Shown here: piece after piece, positions 34,686-43,439 of the stretch
How the letters are laid out: the number at the start of each line of letters is the position of its first letter
Numbering within the stretch: position 1 is the first letter of the stretch
Assembly: GCF_000372405.1 (NCBI RefSeq)
Contig: NZ_AQVC01000013.1
Coordinates: 1-50,460, forward strand
Reading direction: 5' to 3'
Length of the DNA: 50,460 nt
Source of the DNA: Porphyromonas somerae DSM 23386
GTDB taxonomy: Bacteria; Bacteroidota; Bacteroidia; Bacteroidales; Porphyromonadaceae
Program-made: the position numbers and the translations under genes
The notes under the pieces: generated by a model
The model's input: the letters and a program-made list of their open reading frames with translations, nothing else
The model's database searches: none
Told to the model about the DNA's origin: nothing

Positions 34686-35792
34686 ATGAAGAGGATGCGT
34701 AAGGATAGGACTATTCGTCTGCTCAATACCACATTTCGTGCTATTGAGTTGATTCCAAACCTACTCTTTATTGCACTCTACATTCTGGCGGTGCTCTCTC
34801 CCTTTATTTCGCCACTTAAGACACAGATCCCAGCCTTTCTTAATCTTGCTTACCCCCTATTGTTAGCTGGACTGTTGCTTCTTTGGCTCTTTTATCTACT
34901 CCGTCGTAAGTGGCTCTACTTCGGCTGCTATACATTGCTATTCATCCTATCAATAGGCTATATATTTAGTTACTTCCCCATTCATTTTGGTAAGGGTCTA
35001 AAGAAGGAGTATGACCTCAGGGTGATGAGCTACAACGTACAGAGTTTTCTGGGCAGAGACGAAGCGGGAACACTCTTAGCACCTCAACTAATTAAAAGCT
35101 ACGACCCCGACATTCTAGCTCTCCAAGAGGCAAATCTATACCCCGACCAATTCCCAACAGATGGGAAGCTGAGGAGCCTTTTCAGTAGCTACCCCTACCG
35201 ACACGTTCACAAGACACAAGCCATCCTGTCAAAGTTTCCAATCAAGGCTGTAGAGGATATTGAGTATGAATCGTCACACAATGGATCGTGCGGGTACCTC
35301 ATTGAATTAAAGGAGGGTTGCACTCTACTATTGGTCAATAACCATCTAGAGTCTTATAGCCTTAATAGTTCGGAAGTAGAGGAATACAAAGGTTATATTA
35401 AAGACTTTAGCATAAGGGATCTACCTCAGCAATTTATCAAGGTGAAGCGTCGATTGGGTCCTAGACTGAACCAACGGGCTAGCGTGGCAAGTAAGGTGCG
35501 AAAGGATGTGGAAAAGCTACAGAATAAGTATCAGCCTCAGGCGACAATTGTTGTAGGGGACCTCAACGATACGCCCATGAGCTATACCTACAGTCAGCTA
35601 AGGAGCCGGATGAGAGATGCCTATAGCGAAACTGGGCTAGGACTTTCTGTCTCATTCAACGAACGGCTTATGCCTTTCCGCATTGACCACCTCTTTTATG
35701 AGGGGGAAATTAAAGCGATTGGAAGTAGTATTCCAAAATATAAATTGTATAGTGATCACAATCCACTTATTGTTGACTTCAAGTGGAATTAG
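34686..35792 (+). CDS. Membrane-anchored endonuclease/exonuclease/phosphatase family protein
   Basis: A 368-residue protein with three membrane helices (about 18-37, 50-70, 75-96) and an EEP catalytic domain outside. Catalytic motifs are MSYNVQSF (Asn), LALQEAN (Glu), VGDLNDTP (Asp, Asn) and YSDHNPLI (His). EEP proteins hydrolyse phosphodiesters in DNA, sphingolipids or inositol phosphates; the membrane anchor and the two rhomboids upstream favour a lipid or envelope substrate over DNA, but this is inference. It starts 1 nt after rhomboid 2 and ends 12 nt before cdsA. Confidence 0.88.
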   Translation: MKRMRKDRTIRLLNTTFRAIELIPNLLFIALYILAVLSPFISPLKTQIPAFLNLAYPLLLAGLLLLWLFYLLRRKWLYFGCYTLLFILSIGYIFSYFPIHFGKGLKKEYDLRVMSYNVQSFLGRDEAGTLLAPQLIKSYDPDILALQEANLYPDQFPTDGKLRSLFSSYPYRHVHKTQAILSKFPIKAVEDIEYESSHNGSCGYLIELKEGCTLLLVNNHLESYSLNSSEVEEYKGYIKDFSIRDLPQQFIKVKRRLGPRLNQRASVASKVRKDVEKLQNKYQPQATIVVGDLNDTPMSYTYSQLRSRMRDAYSETGLGLSVSFNERLMPFRIDHLFYEGEIKAIGSSIPKYKLYSDHNPLIVDFKWN

Positions 35793-35804
35793 CAAAATAT
35801 CTGT

Positions 35805-36683
35805 ATGTCGAAACTTAAATCATTAGCCTCACGAGCGGTTACAGGAGCTGTCTATGTCGGTATCATTTTAGGTTGCATACTGACCAATCGGATCGATTTA
35901 ATGGCCTGGGTATTAGCCCTTTTCGCCATGCTAGGTTCATACGAATATCAATTGATGACTGGGGCCAATCTCTATGCCCTTTTCCTAAGAATTGTTCATG
36001 GTATGGTGGCTGGTCTTCCTATCTTAGCCGCCTATACACTGGTTGACTATTCGGGGGATTGGCAAAGGACACTCCTAGTACTACTCCCTTACTTTTGCTA
36101 CCTACTATTCTATCTGATTGGAGAGATCTATAGGCTTCAACGGCAGCCCTCAGTTGAGTTGGGGCACGCTTTCTTTGCCCACCTTTATACAGCTCTACCA
36201 CTTGGTCTACTGGTACTAACCATGGGAAGCCGATATGGTGTGGCTGAGCGATTAGGCAGCGACTTTGCTTTCCCCGACACCTTTTGGCTACTGCCCATTA
36301 TGGTAACCATTTGGCTCAATGATACTGGAGCTTATCTCATCGGCTCGCTACTGGGTCGGCACAAGCTATTCCGCCGTGTATCCCCTAATAAGAGTTGGGA
36401 GGGTGCTATCGGTGGTGGCGTGGTAGCCATTCTTGGGGCTATTGGGTTTCACTCCCTTTTCCCTGAGGTAGCAACTATGTCCAACTGGATTACGCTGGCG
36501 GTGTTGATTGTTTTCTTTGGCAATTTCGGTGACCTCTTTGAGAGTTTCTTGAAGCGCTCTTATGGAGTAAAGGACTCGGGCAACATTCTCCCTGGGCATG
36601 GGGGCATCTTGGATCGGATTGATAGTCTTCTCTTTGTAGCGATCCCATCCTTTTTCTACATTAATTTGGTCATCTTGGCGTAA
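35805..36683 (+). CDS. cdsA: Phosphatidate cytidylyltransferase
   Basis: Makes CDP-diacylglycerol from phosphatidate and CTP in the membrane. The 292-residue protein has about eight hydrophobic segments and near the C-terminus the full family signature: SFLKRSYGVKDSGN, then PGHGGILDRID. It closes the run rhomboid-rhomboid-EEP-cdsA, an envelope and lipid group. Confidence 0.95.
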   Translation: MSKLKSLASRAVTGAVYVGIILGCILTNRIDLMAWVLALFAMLGSYEYQLMTGANLYALFLRIVHGMVAGLPILAAYTLVDYSGDWQRTLLVLLPYFCYLLFYLIGEIYRLQRQPSVELGHAFFAHLYTALPLGLLVLTMGSRYGVAERLGSDFAFPDTFWLLPIMVTIWLNDTGAYLIGSLLGRHKLFRRVSPNKSWEGAIGGGVVAILGAIGFHSLFPEVATMSNWITLAVLIVFFGNFGDLFESFLKRSYGVKDSGNILPGHGGILDRIDSLLFVAIPSFFYINLVILA

Positions 36684-36739
36684 GGGAAGCATCTATGCAG
36701 ATAGTACGATCCGCTATTTTCCGCCACGAATAAATTGAT

Positions 36740-36747
36740 TATCTTTG
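36740..36747 (+). promoter_or_regulatory. Bacteroidota -7 box before aroQ
   Basis: TATCTTTG matches TAnnTTTG, 23 nt before the aroQ start chosen at 36771. The box lies inside the upstream open frame (36735-36770), which argues against a longer protein. Confidence 0.6.
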
Positions 36748-36770
36748 CAATAGACAAAGGAAGCGATAGC

Positions 36771-37202
36771 ATGGAAAGCAGACAGATACATATCATAAAC
36801 GGTCCCAACCTCAATATGCTGGGGACAAGGGAGCCAGAGATATATGGGTGCACCCCATTTGATGAATACCTCGAACGCTTGAGGGATCTATTTCCGGCAT
36901 GGGAATTGGTCTACTTCCAAAGCAATCACGAGGGAGACTTAATTGATTATATGCAGAGCCAAGCCCCCTACTCTAGTGGGATGATTCTCAATGCTGGTGC
37001 CCTCTCACACTACTCCTATGCTCTACAGGATACGGTGCGTGCGATAGAGTGTCCTGTGGTAGAGGTGCATATTAGCAACCTTGCTACACGGGAGCCTCAC
37101 CGACACATCACCCTCCTGAGCGAGGTGTGTGTAGGGACCTTGATGGGGTTTGGGCTAGATGGATACCGCTTGGCTGTTGCACACTTAATTGCTAGAAGGT
37201 AA
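36771..37202 (+). CDS. aroQ: 3-dehydroquinate dehydratase, type II
   Basis: Third step of the shikimate pathway. The 143-residue protein from Met 36771 has GPNLNMLGTREPEIYG at 11-26 with catalytic Tyr25, NAGALSHYS at 74-82 and EVHISNLATREPHR with His100. Length fits the type II dodecamer subunit. A longer frame from 36735 would add 12 residues that overlap the promoter box, and is rejected. Confidence 0.95.
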   Translation: MESRQIHIINGPNLNMLGTREPEIYGCTPFDEYLERLRDLFPAWELVYFQSNHEGDLIDYMQSQAPYSSGMILNAGALSHYSYALQDTVRAIECPVVEVHISNLATREPHRHITLLSEVCVGTLMGFGLDGYRLAVAHLIARR

Positions 37203-37239
37203 AAGAAAGAAAGAAAGTATATATTACGATTGATTGATT

Positions 37240-38694
37240 ATGGACAATAAAAGGACAAAAATAGTTGCCACAATTTCTGACCAAAGATGTGACACAGAGT
37301 TTCTTAAAAGGTTATTTGATGCCGGTGTTAATGTCGTTCGACTCAACTCGGCACATATTGATAAGGAGGGATTTGATCGGATAATTGACAACGTCCGTAG
37401 CGTAGATCCTCAGGTACCAATTATGATTGACACCAAAGGGGCAGAGGTACGCACCACAAAGTTTGAGCATCAAGCTAACCTCGTAGCCGGAAATAAGATC
37501 ACCATAGCGGCCGACCCTGAGGGAACCTCCACCGAAGCGTGTATCTATGTGAATTACAAGAACTTTGTACACGATGTACCTGTAGGTGCTCGCATCCTGA
37601 TTGATGATGGCGAAGTGGGTCTTAAGGTGCTAGACAAGGATACAGAGCAGCTCTACTGTGTGATAGAGAATGATGGCGTCTTAGGCTCTCGCAAGAGTGT
37701 CAATGTGCCTGATGTCCATATCAATCTACCTGCAGTGAGTGACCGAGATCATCAATTCATCCTCTATGCGATAGAGAGAGGGCTTGCGTTTATCGCTCAC
37801 TCCTTTGTACGTAGCCATAAAGATGTGGATGAGGTACGCCGTATCCTAGATGAAAATGGTGGCGAGGCGATCAAGATTATCTCTAAGATTGAAAATCAAG
37901 AGGGAGTAGATAATATTGATGAGATCATTGATGCCAGCTATGGTATTTTGATCGCTCGAGGCGACCTTGGCATTGAAATAGACTTCGAGAAGATTCCAGC
38001 CATCCAAAATGATATTGTACACCGCTGTATCCTGAAGAAGAAGCCAGTAATCATTGCCACACAGATGCTCCACAGCATGATCCACAATCCTCGCCCTACC
38101 CGTGCAGAGGTATCGGATGTCTCTAGTGCTATCTTGATGAATACTGATGCGGTGATGCTGAGTGGGGAAACTACCAATGGTAAATACCCTGTGGATGCGG
38201 TTAAGACGATGAAGCGTATCATCGTAGAGGCGGAGAAGCATCTTAGCTATCGGGGCGGTATTAAGCTTCGTAAGGGCGAAAATGATATCCTAGGGGTTAC
38301 TAGCTACCTAGCAAAGTACACCGTGAAGTCCACCCTCCGGCTTGGAGTGAAAGCGATCATCACCGATGTGGCTTCGGGAAGATGTGCACGCAACCTAAGT
38401 GCCTACCGAGGAGAGGCTCCGATCTATGCTATTTGTAAGGATCAATACATTACCCGTCAGCTCAATCTCTCTTTCGGTGTCTATCCTATCTACCTGAGTC
38501 ATGAGGGATACAATAGGCGCCAGTATTATGTCAAGGCGGTAAAGACACTTTTGGAGCGTGGCCTGCTGAAGACAGATGACCTCATCGCCTATATTGGAGG
38601 TACCCTAAGCAATGAGGTGGGCACTACCAGCCTTGAATTTAATAGAGTAAGTGACCTACTTGACTTCTATAGCGAGGAAGAGCAAAAGAAATGA
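37240..38694 (+). CDS. pyk: Pyruvate kinase
   Basis: Last step of glycolysis, PEP plus ADP to pyruvate plus ATP. The 484-residue protein has NVVRLNSAH, MIDTKGAEVRT, the Lys-containing signature IKIISKIENQEGV near 213-225, and ARGDLGIE. The preferred start is ATG 37240; a TTG at 37234 in the same frame would add two residues. The stop overlaps the O-methyltransferase start (ATGA). Confidence 0.96.
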   Translation: MDNKRTKIVATISDQRCDTEFLKRLFDAGVNVVRLNSAHIDKEGFDRIIDNVRSVDPQVPIMIDTKGAEVRTTKFEHQANLVAGNKITIAADPEGTSTEACIYVNYKNFVHDVPVGARILIDDGEVGLKVLDKDTEQLYCVIENDGVLGSRKSVNVPDVHINLPAVSDRDHQFILYAIERGLAFIAHSFVRSHKDVDEVRRILDENGGEAIKIISKIENQEGVDNIDEIIDASYGILIARGDLGIEIDFEKIPAIQNDIVHRCILKKKPVIIATQMLHSMIHNPRPTRAEVSDVSSAILMNTDAVMLSGETTNGKYPVDAVKTMKRIIVEAEKHLSYRGGIKLRKGENDILGVTSYLAKYTVKSTLRLGVKAIITDVASGRCARNLSAYRGEAPIYAICKDQYITRQLNLSFGVYPIYLSHEGYNRRQYYVKAVKTLLERGLLKTDDLIAYIGGTLSNEVGTTSLEFNRVSDLLDFYSEEEQKK

Positions 38695-39338
38695 ATCGGC
38701 GATTAGAGGAGCTAGCAAGGGAGGAGTACATCGCCACCCACTCCTCACCAGAGCCAGATCTATTGGCCAAAATCAGTAGAGAAGCTCACCTCACGCTCAC
38801 CCATCCCCGCATGGTGTCTGGGCATATTCAGGGCTTGTTTCTCCAGATGATTGTAGAGCTGATGAAGCCCTCAAAGGTACTAGAGATAGGCACTTTTGTC
38901 GGTTATGCTACCATTGCCCTCGCCACGGCTTTGCCGAAGGGAGCAAAGCTCACCACGATAGAGCTGAATGACGAATTGCGTAGTCGTATCCTTGACCACC
39001 TCCAGCAAGCGGGCGTAGAGGATCGAGTGGAGCTACTGATGGGTAATGCTCTTGAGATCATCAGCGAGCTACCGCTAGAGGAGTACCAGCTAGTCTACCT
39101 CGATGCCAATAAGGCTCAATACCCTGAGTACTACCAATTGCTCGCCTCTCGCCTCCCCAAGGGCGCCCTCATATTGGCCGATAACACGCTTTGGGGCGAA
39201 AAAGTATGGCACGATAATTTTCACGATCCACAAACTGTGGGAATACGTAGATTTAACCAACTTGTGGCCGAAGATCAGAGGGTATCGAAAGTGATCCTCC
39301 CGATGCGAGATGGGCTCACAATGATCATGATTAACTAA
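38691..39338 (+). CDS. SAM-dependent O-methyltransferase (CCoAOMT-like family)
   Basis: A 215-residue cytosolic methyltransferase with motif I EIGTFVGYATIALA at 65-78, TIELNDEL, VYLDANKAQYPEYY and LILADNTLWGEKV, the pattern of the bacterial O-methyltransferase family 3. The small-molecule or RNA substrate is unknown. It overlaps pyk by 4 nt and is followed 15 nt later by rbfA. Confidence 0.9.
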   Translation: MNRRLEELAREEYIATHSSPEPDLLAKISREAHLTLTHPRMVSGHIQGLFLQMIVELMKPSKVLEIGTFVGYATIALATALPKGAKLTTIELNDELRSRILDHLQQAGVEDRVELLMGNALEIISELPLEEYQLVYLDANKAQYPEYYQLLASRLPKGALILADNTLWGEKVWHDNFHDPQTVGIRRFNQLVAEDQRVSKVILPMRDGLTMIMIN

Positions 39339-39353
39339 TAAAAGGAGATAACT

Positions 39354-39710
39354 ATGGATCAACTAAGAACTAAAAAAGTAGCACGAGAGATACAACGCCA
39401 ACTAGGAATACTATTTCAGGAGGAGACCCGTAAAACCAAAGGGATCATGATATCGGTAACGGAGGTACGGCTCTCACCTGACCTAAGTAGTGCTCGAGTG
39501 TACCTCAGCATCTTCCCCGATGAAAGGGCGGAGGAGATGATGAAGTGGATTAAAGAGAATGCTTCGACGGTTCGCTATGACCTAGGCAATCGGATGGCGT
39601 CACAACTAAGACATATCCCAGAGCTTATCTTTGAGATAGATAATAGTGAGGCCTACGCTCAGCGAATTGATGAACTACTGGGGCTAACTGACCAACCAAC
39701 TAAGGAGTAA
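39354..39710 (+). CDS. rbfA: Ribosome-binding factor A
   Basis: A 118-residue KH-like 30S assembly factor needed for 16S 5'-end maturation and cold growth. Family residues include RVAREIQRQL-like KVAREIQRQLG at the start, ISVTEVRLSPDLSSARVYLS and LRHIPELIFEID. It is between the O-methyltransferase and the LolE-like permease. Confidence 0.93.
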   Translation: MDQLRTKKVAREIQRQLGILFQEETRKTKGIMISVTEVRLSPDLSSARVYLSIFPDERAEEMMKWIKENASTVRYDLGNRMASQLRHIPELIFEIDNSEAYAQRIDELLGLTDQPTKE

Positions 39711-39765
39711 TCCGCTTGGAGCTACTTCCTCTTTTAGGAAGCTTTCTACCAACCGTTCAGGCTAT

Positions 39766-40938
39766 ATGTCGTACCACTTCACCAATGCATTTAGGATTGC
39801 ATGGCGTTACTTTTTTTCGCCAAAGAGTACCCACGCAGTCAATATCCTATCTATCATAGCAGTGCTAGGGATCTCTCTAGTCACTACTGCTATGGTGGTG
39901 GTACTCTCTGTATTCAATGGCTTTGAGCTCTTCACCACCTCACAGCTCTCTAGCCTATCGCCCGAATATAAGTTACAGCGAAATGATGGGCAACCTTTTT
40001 CACCCTCTGCCTACGGGATCAGTGAGGGAGTTGGGGTGCTCGAAACGGAGGCGGTAGCACGGTTTGAGGATAATAGCACCGCTATCAAGTTGGTAGGATT
40101 GGGTGATGGCTACTCGGAGATAGTGCCATTGCAAGAGTATCTTTTTTCTGGAGACTTTGACCTTGGGACTACTGAGGTACCTACAGCTATCTTAGGCCTA
40201 GGGGTGGCGATGCCATTAGGGGCTGGAGCAGGATATGTCTCACCACTGGAGGTGATGCTGCCAAAGCGACTAGGGCGTATCTCTACCATCAACCCTCTTA
40301 GAAGCTTTCAGAGCGGTAGCTACCATATTACAGGCATTTTCAGTACCGATCAAGCAGAGGATACGGAGGTGGTATTTGTACTGCTAGATGAGGTGCGGAG
40401 ACTTCTACAGTACGATGAAGATGAGGTAGGATATCTAGCCCTCTCAGCACCGATTGAGGTGCCAGAGGGCTTTCAGATCCTTGACAGGTATCAGCAACAC
40501 CCCGATGTCTATAAAATCCTACAGATAGAGAAGTGGTTTTCCTTTGTACTACTCCTATTTGTGCTACTGCTCTCCCTCTTTAGTGTGATCAGTACGCTTG
40601 GTATGCTGATTATTGAAAAGCGAGAAGATGCTCGCACGCTGATGTTTCTCGGAGCAAGGGATAGGATGATCAATTTGATTCCTTTGATTGAAGGGTGGCT
40701 ACTCTCAGCAACGGGCTTGGTAATTGGTTTAGTGGTAGGGTCAGTATTGGTATGGCTCCAGCAGCAGTTTGGCTTTGCGAAGCTAGGAGGAGGAGATACC
40801 TCAATGTTCCTTATTGAGGCCTATCCTGTAGACTACCGACCACTCGACTTACTGCTTGTCTCACTAGTGATCCTGGTGATTGGCATACTGAGTAGTCTCA
40901 TTGCCTTCCGACTTTTCCGCTGGAATAAACGAGGGTAG
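39766..40938 (+). CDS. FtsX/LolE-like ABC transporter permease
   Basis: A 390-residue membrane protein of the LolC/LolE-type MacB-FtsX superfamily: one N-terminal helix (about 24-48), a large periplasmic domain (about 50-250) and three C-terminal helices. EKREDARTLMFLGARD is the cytosolic coupling segment of this family. LolCDE moves lipoproteins from the inner membrane to the LolA carrier. The pairing rbfA-LolE-like permease is common in Bacteroidales. No LolD ATPase is adjacent. A terminator follows at 40995. Confidence 0.88.
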   Translation: MSYHFTNAFRIAWRYFFSPKSTHAVNILSIIAVLGISLVTTAMVVVLSVFNGFELFTTSQLSSLSPEYKLQRNDGQPFSPSAYGISEGVGVLETEAVARFEDNSTAIKLVGLGDGYSEIVPLQEYLFSGDFDLGTTEVPTAILGLGVAMPLGAGAGYVSPLEVMLPKRLGRISTINPLRSFQSGSYHITGIFSTDQAEDTEVVFVLLDEVRRLLQYDEDEVGYLALSAPIEVPEGFQILDRYQQHPDVYKILQIEKWFSFVLLLFVLLLSLFSVISTLGMLIIEKREDARTLMFLGARDRMINLIPLIEGWLLSATGLVIGLVVGSVLVWLQQQFGFAKLGGGDTSMFLIEAYPVDYRPLDLLLVSLVILVIGILSSLIAFRLFRWNKRG

Positions 40939-40994
40939 GCTCTGCTTATTATGTTTCTTACAACTCCTATCCAAAGTACGGGGTTATGTATTAG

Positions 40995-41016
40995 AGGTGC
41001 GAAGGCACCTTTTTTT
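40995..41016 (+). terminator. Rho-independent terminator after the LolE-like gene
   Basis: AGGTGC, loop GAAG, GCACCT, then TTTTTT. It ends the aroQ-to-permease run. Confidence 0.85.
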
Positions 41017-41125
41017 GTACCATCGGGGACTCACCTTTTCAGAGTTTGAAAAAACCGCTTAAAAAAGAGCAAAATGCGACCCTCATAACTCACTGAAATT
41101 CAACATCATATATAAGCGTCAACCG

Positions 41126-41201
41126 AGATGCAACTAAGCAATCGGCGAGATGCAACTCGGCAAATGCTTAGTTGCAACTCGCCAATTGCTTAGTTGCATC
41201 T
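41126..41201 (-). repeat. 76-bp palindrome array, copy 3
   Basis: Same architecture as the other two: AGATGCAACT (41126, 41148), AGTTGCAACT (41170) and AGTTGCATCT (41192), with 12-bp spacers AAGCAATCGGCG, CGGCAAATGCTT and CGCCAATTGCTT. This copy is also nearly one long palindrome: the outer 32 bp on each side pair with only a few mismatches, and GTCAA/TTGAC lies just outside each end. On the minus strand its left flank is GGTCAAAAGTTG. Confidence 0.92.
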
Positions 41202-41300
41202 CAACTTTTGACCTACCTGTACAGCGTTATAGTAAGAGTAACCAAATGCGTCACCCTTGTGCCTAAAATCGCCACATATGGTTGCCCCACTCTTTTTTGG

Positions 41301-41308
41301 TACCTTTG
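41301..41308 (+). promoter_or_regulatory. Bacteroidota -7 box before the FNT-exporter operon
   Basis: TACCTTTG matches TAnnTTTG, 46 nt before the FNT channel start; a TTG at 41282-41284 is a possible -33 element. Confidence 0.6.
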
Positions 41309-41354
41309 TACGAGGGAGTCAATAATTAATTAGTAATAATATAACAAACGTAAT

Positions 41355-42137
41355 ATGATCAACTCACCCGCTGAAGTGCTAAAGAATACAGAGCAAATGG
41401 CACTTAATAAGTATCAGGGGTCGCAAATTAAGCTAGCAGTTCTAGGCATCCTAGGTGGTGCATTCATCTCTTTAGGTGGTTTATTTTCCTTTTATTTAGC
41501 CTATGGATCACAAGGTATTACGGAGGGGTCTCCTGGTTTTTTTAGGCTCATACAAGGATTAGCATTCCCTATTGGTCTAGTACTCATTTCACTAGTAGGA
41601 GGGGAGTTATTCACCGGCAATACGGCAGTCCTCTTCACTGGTGCTCGTAAAGGTTTTATCTCGTGGAGATACGTATTTGCCAACTGGCTGATGACATGGC
41701 TTACCAACTTTGTGGGTGCGGTACTGGTTTGTTTTTTTCTCGCACATCTAACAGGGTTACTACAAGTAGAGCCTTGGCAAAGTGGCATTGCTAGTATAGC
41801 TAGCAGTAAAGTTTCGCAGCCTTGGCACGTAATATTTCTAAAAGGGATTGGTGCCAATTGGTTGGTATGCCTTGCTATTTGGCTGGGAATGAGTTCGAAT
41901 GAAATGTTTGGCCGATTGGTGGGGCTTTGGCTCCCTGTGATGGTCTTCGTGACGCTCGGTTTCGAGCATAGCATTGCTAATATGTTTTATATCCCTATGG
42001 GGATTATGTCGGGTGCCGATGTGACCGTATGGGAGATGGTTTGGAATAACTTGATTCCCGCGACACTTGGCAATATTGTAGGAGGAGCTATCCTAGTAGG
42101 TATGGTCTATAGCTATGCCTACGGATCAAAAAAGTAA
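41355..42137 (+). CDS. Formate/nitrite transporter family channel
   Basis: A 260-residue six-helix channel of the FNT family (FocA/NirC-like) passing formate, nitrite or related small anions. Family features are LGGAFISLGGL, LVGGELFTGNTAVLF and, in the second half, GIGANWLVCLAIW and FEHSIANMFYIPMG with the central His of the pore. No pyruvate formate-lyase or nitrite reductase gene is adjacent. Instead it stands 3 nt before a TolC-like gene and leads the exporter operon, so its role may be coupled to that operon or only to its promoter. Confidence 0.92.
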   Translation: MINSPAEVLKNTEQMALNKYQGSQIKLAVLGILGGAFISLGGLFSFYLAYGSQGITEGSPGFFRLIQGLAFPIGLVLISLVGGELFTGNTAVLFTGARKGFISWRYVFANWLMTWLTNFVGAVLVCFFLAHLTGLLQVEPWQSGIASIASSKVSQPWHVIFLKGIGANWLVCLAIWLGMSSNEMFGRLVGLWLPVMVFVTLGFEHSIANMFYIPMGIMSGADVTVWEMVWNNLIPATLGNIVGGAILVGMVYSYAYGSKK

Positions 42138-42140
42138 ACT

Positions 42141-43439
42141 ATGAAAAGAGGAGTTATTTGGCTAGTACTAGTAGTTTTCAACACACTAGCATTGCAGGCT
42201 CAGAGCATCACGCTTGGGGAGTGCCTAGAAGCGGCTACTGCTCACCACCCTACTGCCGAACAGATGCAGCTCCAAGGGAAGCTTGGGGAAGAGCTACGCA
42301 AGGCACTTTGGTTGGCTTACGTCCCTCAGCTTTCGCTAGAGGCTTCTGCTAATTATCTCAGCGATGTGGTGGAATTGGATATCAAGATGCCAGAGGTGAT
42401 GGGGATCAAGGTGCCCCCTCCGGATCTGCCCAAGATACCTCACTTTCAGTACAATACCTATCTTCAGGTGACGCAACTGATTTGGGATGGTGGTAGAGTA
42501 AAAGCCGGCACCGAGGCGATAAAGTCGGAGACGGTGGCTCAACAAGCAGAGACTGAAGTTCGTGCTAAAAAGGTACGTGATGCGGTAGTGGAGCTCTACT
42601 TTGCTCTGCTATTGGTGGATAAGCAGATGGAGCTACAGAAGGTGGTGATTGAGGAACTCGATCGCCAAGCCGATAAGGTTACTTCGTTACTGGCCACCGG
42701 GATGGCTAGCGAAAATGACCTAGATTTGGTTACTGTAGAACAAATCAAAGCAAAGCAAACGAGTGATCAGCTCCAGCAAAGTCGGAAGGCTCTGCTAGAA
42801 ACGCTCTCTATATATACAGGGCTGAAGCTCTCAGAAGGAGCAGTGGCACAATTGCCTAGTTTGCCCGCCCTCCCCACTGAAAAGGGGTCTCGGGTGGCAC
42901 CCAATAGGGCTGAGCATCTGCTACTGGATAGCCGGCTGAGGAGCTTATCGGCCGATTGGAAGGCCTATCTAGCTAAAGGAATGCCTACTTTGGCTCTATT
43001 TGCTAGAGGGGGATATGGTCGACCTGGTCTGAATATGATGAACCCCGACCCCTCATTCTACTACATTGCAGGAGCGAAGCTGAGCTGGAACTTTGGCAAA
43101 CTATACGATCTTTCGACACAAAAAAAGAAGCTCCACCAAAGTCAACGTCTAGTAGAGCTTGAGCGAGCATCACTCGAAAAGGAGTTCCAACGTGAACTGA
43201 GTGAAGCATACAATGAAGTAGAGAGGTATGAGACACAGATCACTAGCGACAAACTGCTAGTGGAGACCCTAGAGCGGGTACTGAATCGCACCAAGAAGAG
43301 TGAAGAGGAGGGTACACTTGCCACCTCGGAGTATTTGGAGCAGAAGAGCAAACTAGATGCAGCCAAAAGGACACTAGAGGTTGACCAACTACAGCTCTTA
43401 AGGGCTAAGTATCGTGTACAAAATAGATTAGGACTATGA
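42141..43439 (+). CDS. TolC-family outer membrane channel
   Basis: A 432-residue outer-membrane efflux protein with a signal peptide (about 1-20, ending LQAQS) and the two-repeat coiled-coil architecture of TolC, for example the LTQLIWDGGRV-like VTQLIWDGGRV and the later AKLSWNFGKLYD. It forms the exit duct for the adjacent exporter. It is 3 nt from the FNT gene and overlaps the fusion-protein gene by 4 nt, giving a complete tripartite machine: TolC, HlyD-type adaptor, ABC transporter. Confidence 0.92.
   Translation: MKRGVIWLVLVVFNTLALQAQSITLGECLEAATAHHPTAEQMQLQGKLGEELRKALWLAYVPQLSLEASANYLSDVVELDIKMPEVMGIKVPPPDLPKIPHFQYNTYLQVTQLIWDGGRVKAGTEAIKSETVAQQAETEVRAKKVRDAVVELYFALLLVDKQMELQKVVIEELDRQADKVTSLLATGMASENDLDLVTVEQIKAKQTSDQLQQSRKALLETLSIYTGLKLSEGAVAQLPSLPALPTEKGSRVAPNRAEHLLLDSRLRSLSADWKAYLAKGMPTLALFARGGYGRPGLNMMNPDPSFYYIAGAKLSWNFGKLYDLSTQKKKLHQSQRLVELERASLEKEFQRELSEAYNEVERYETQITSDKLLVETLERVLNRTKKSEEEGTLATSEYLEQKSKLDAAKRTLEVDQLQLLRAKYRVQNRLGL

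Larger units (their letters stand above)
40939..41354. other. 416-bp intergenic region before the FNT channel
   Basis: It holds the terminator at 40995, the third 76-bp palindrome array at 41126 and a promoter box at 41301. No gene was seen in it. Confidence 0.75.

Noticed and set aside
36735-36770. 12-residue N-terminal extension of AroQ
   Set aside because: It would place the promoter box inside the coding sequence; the Met at 36771 matches the family start.
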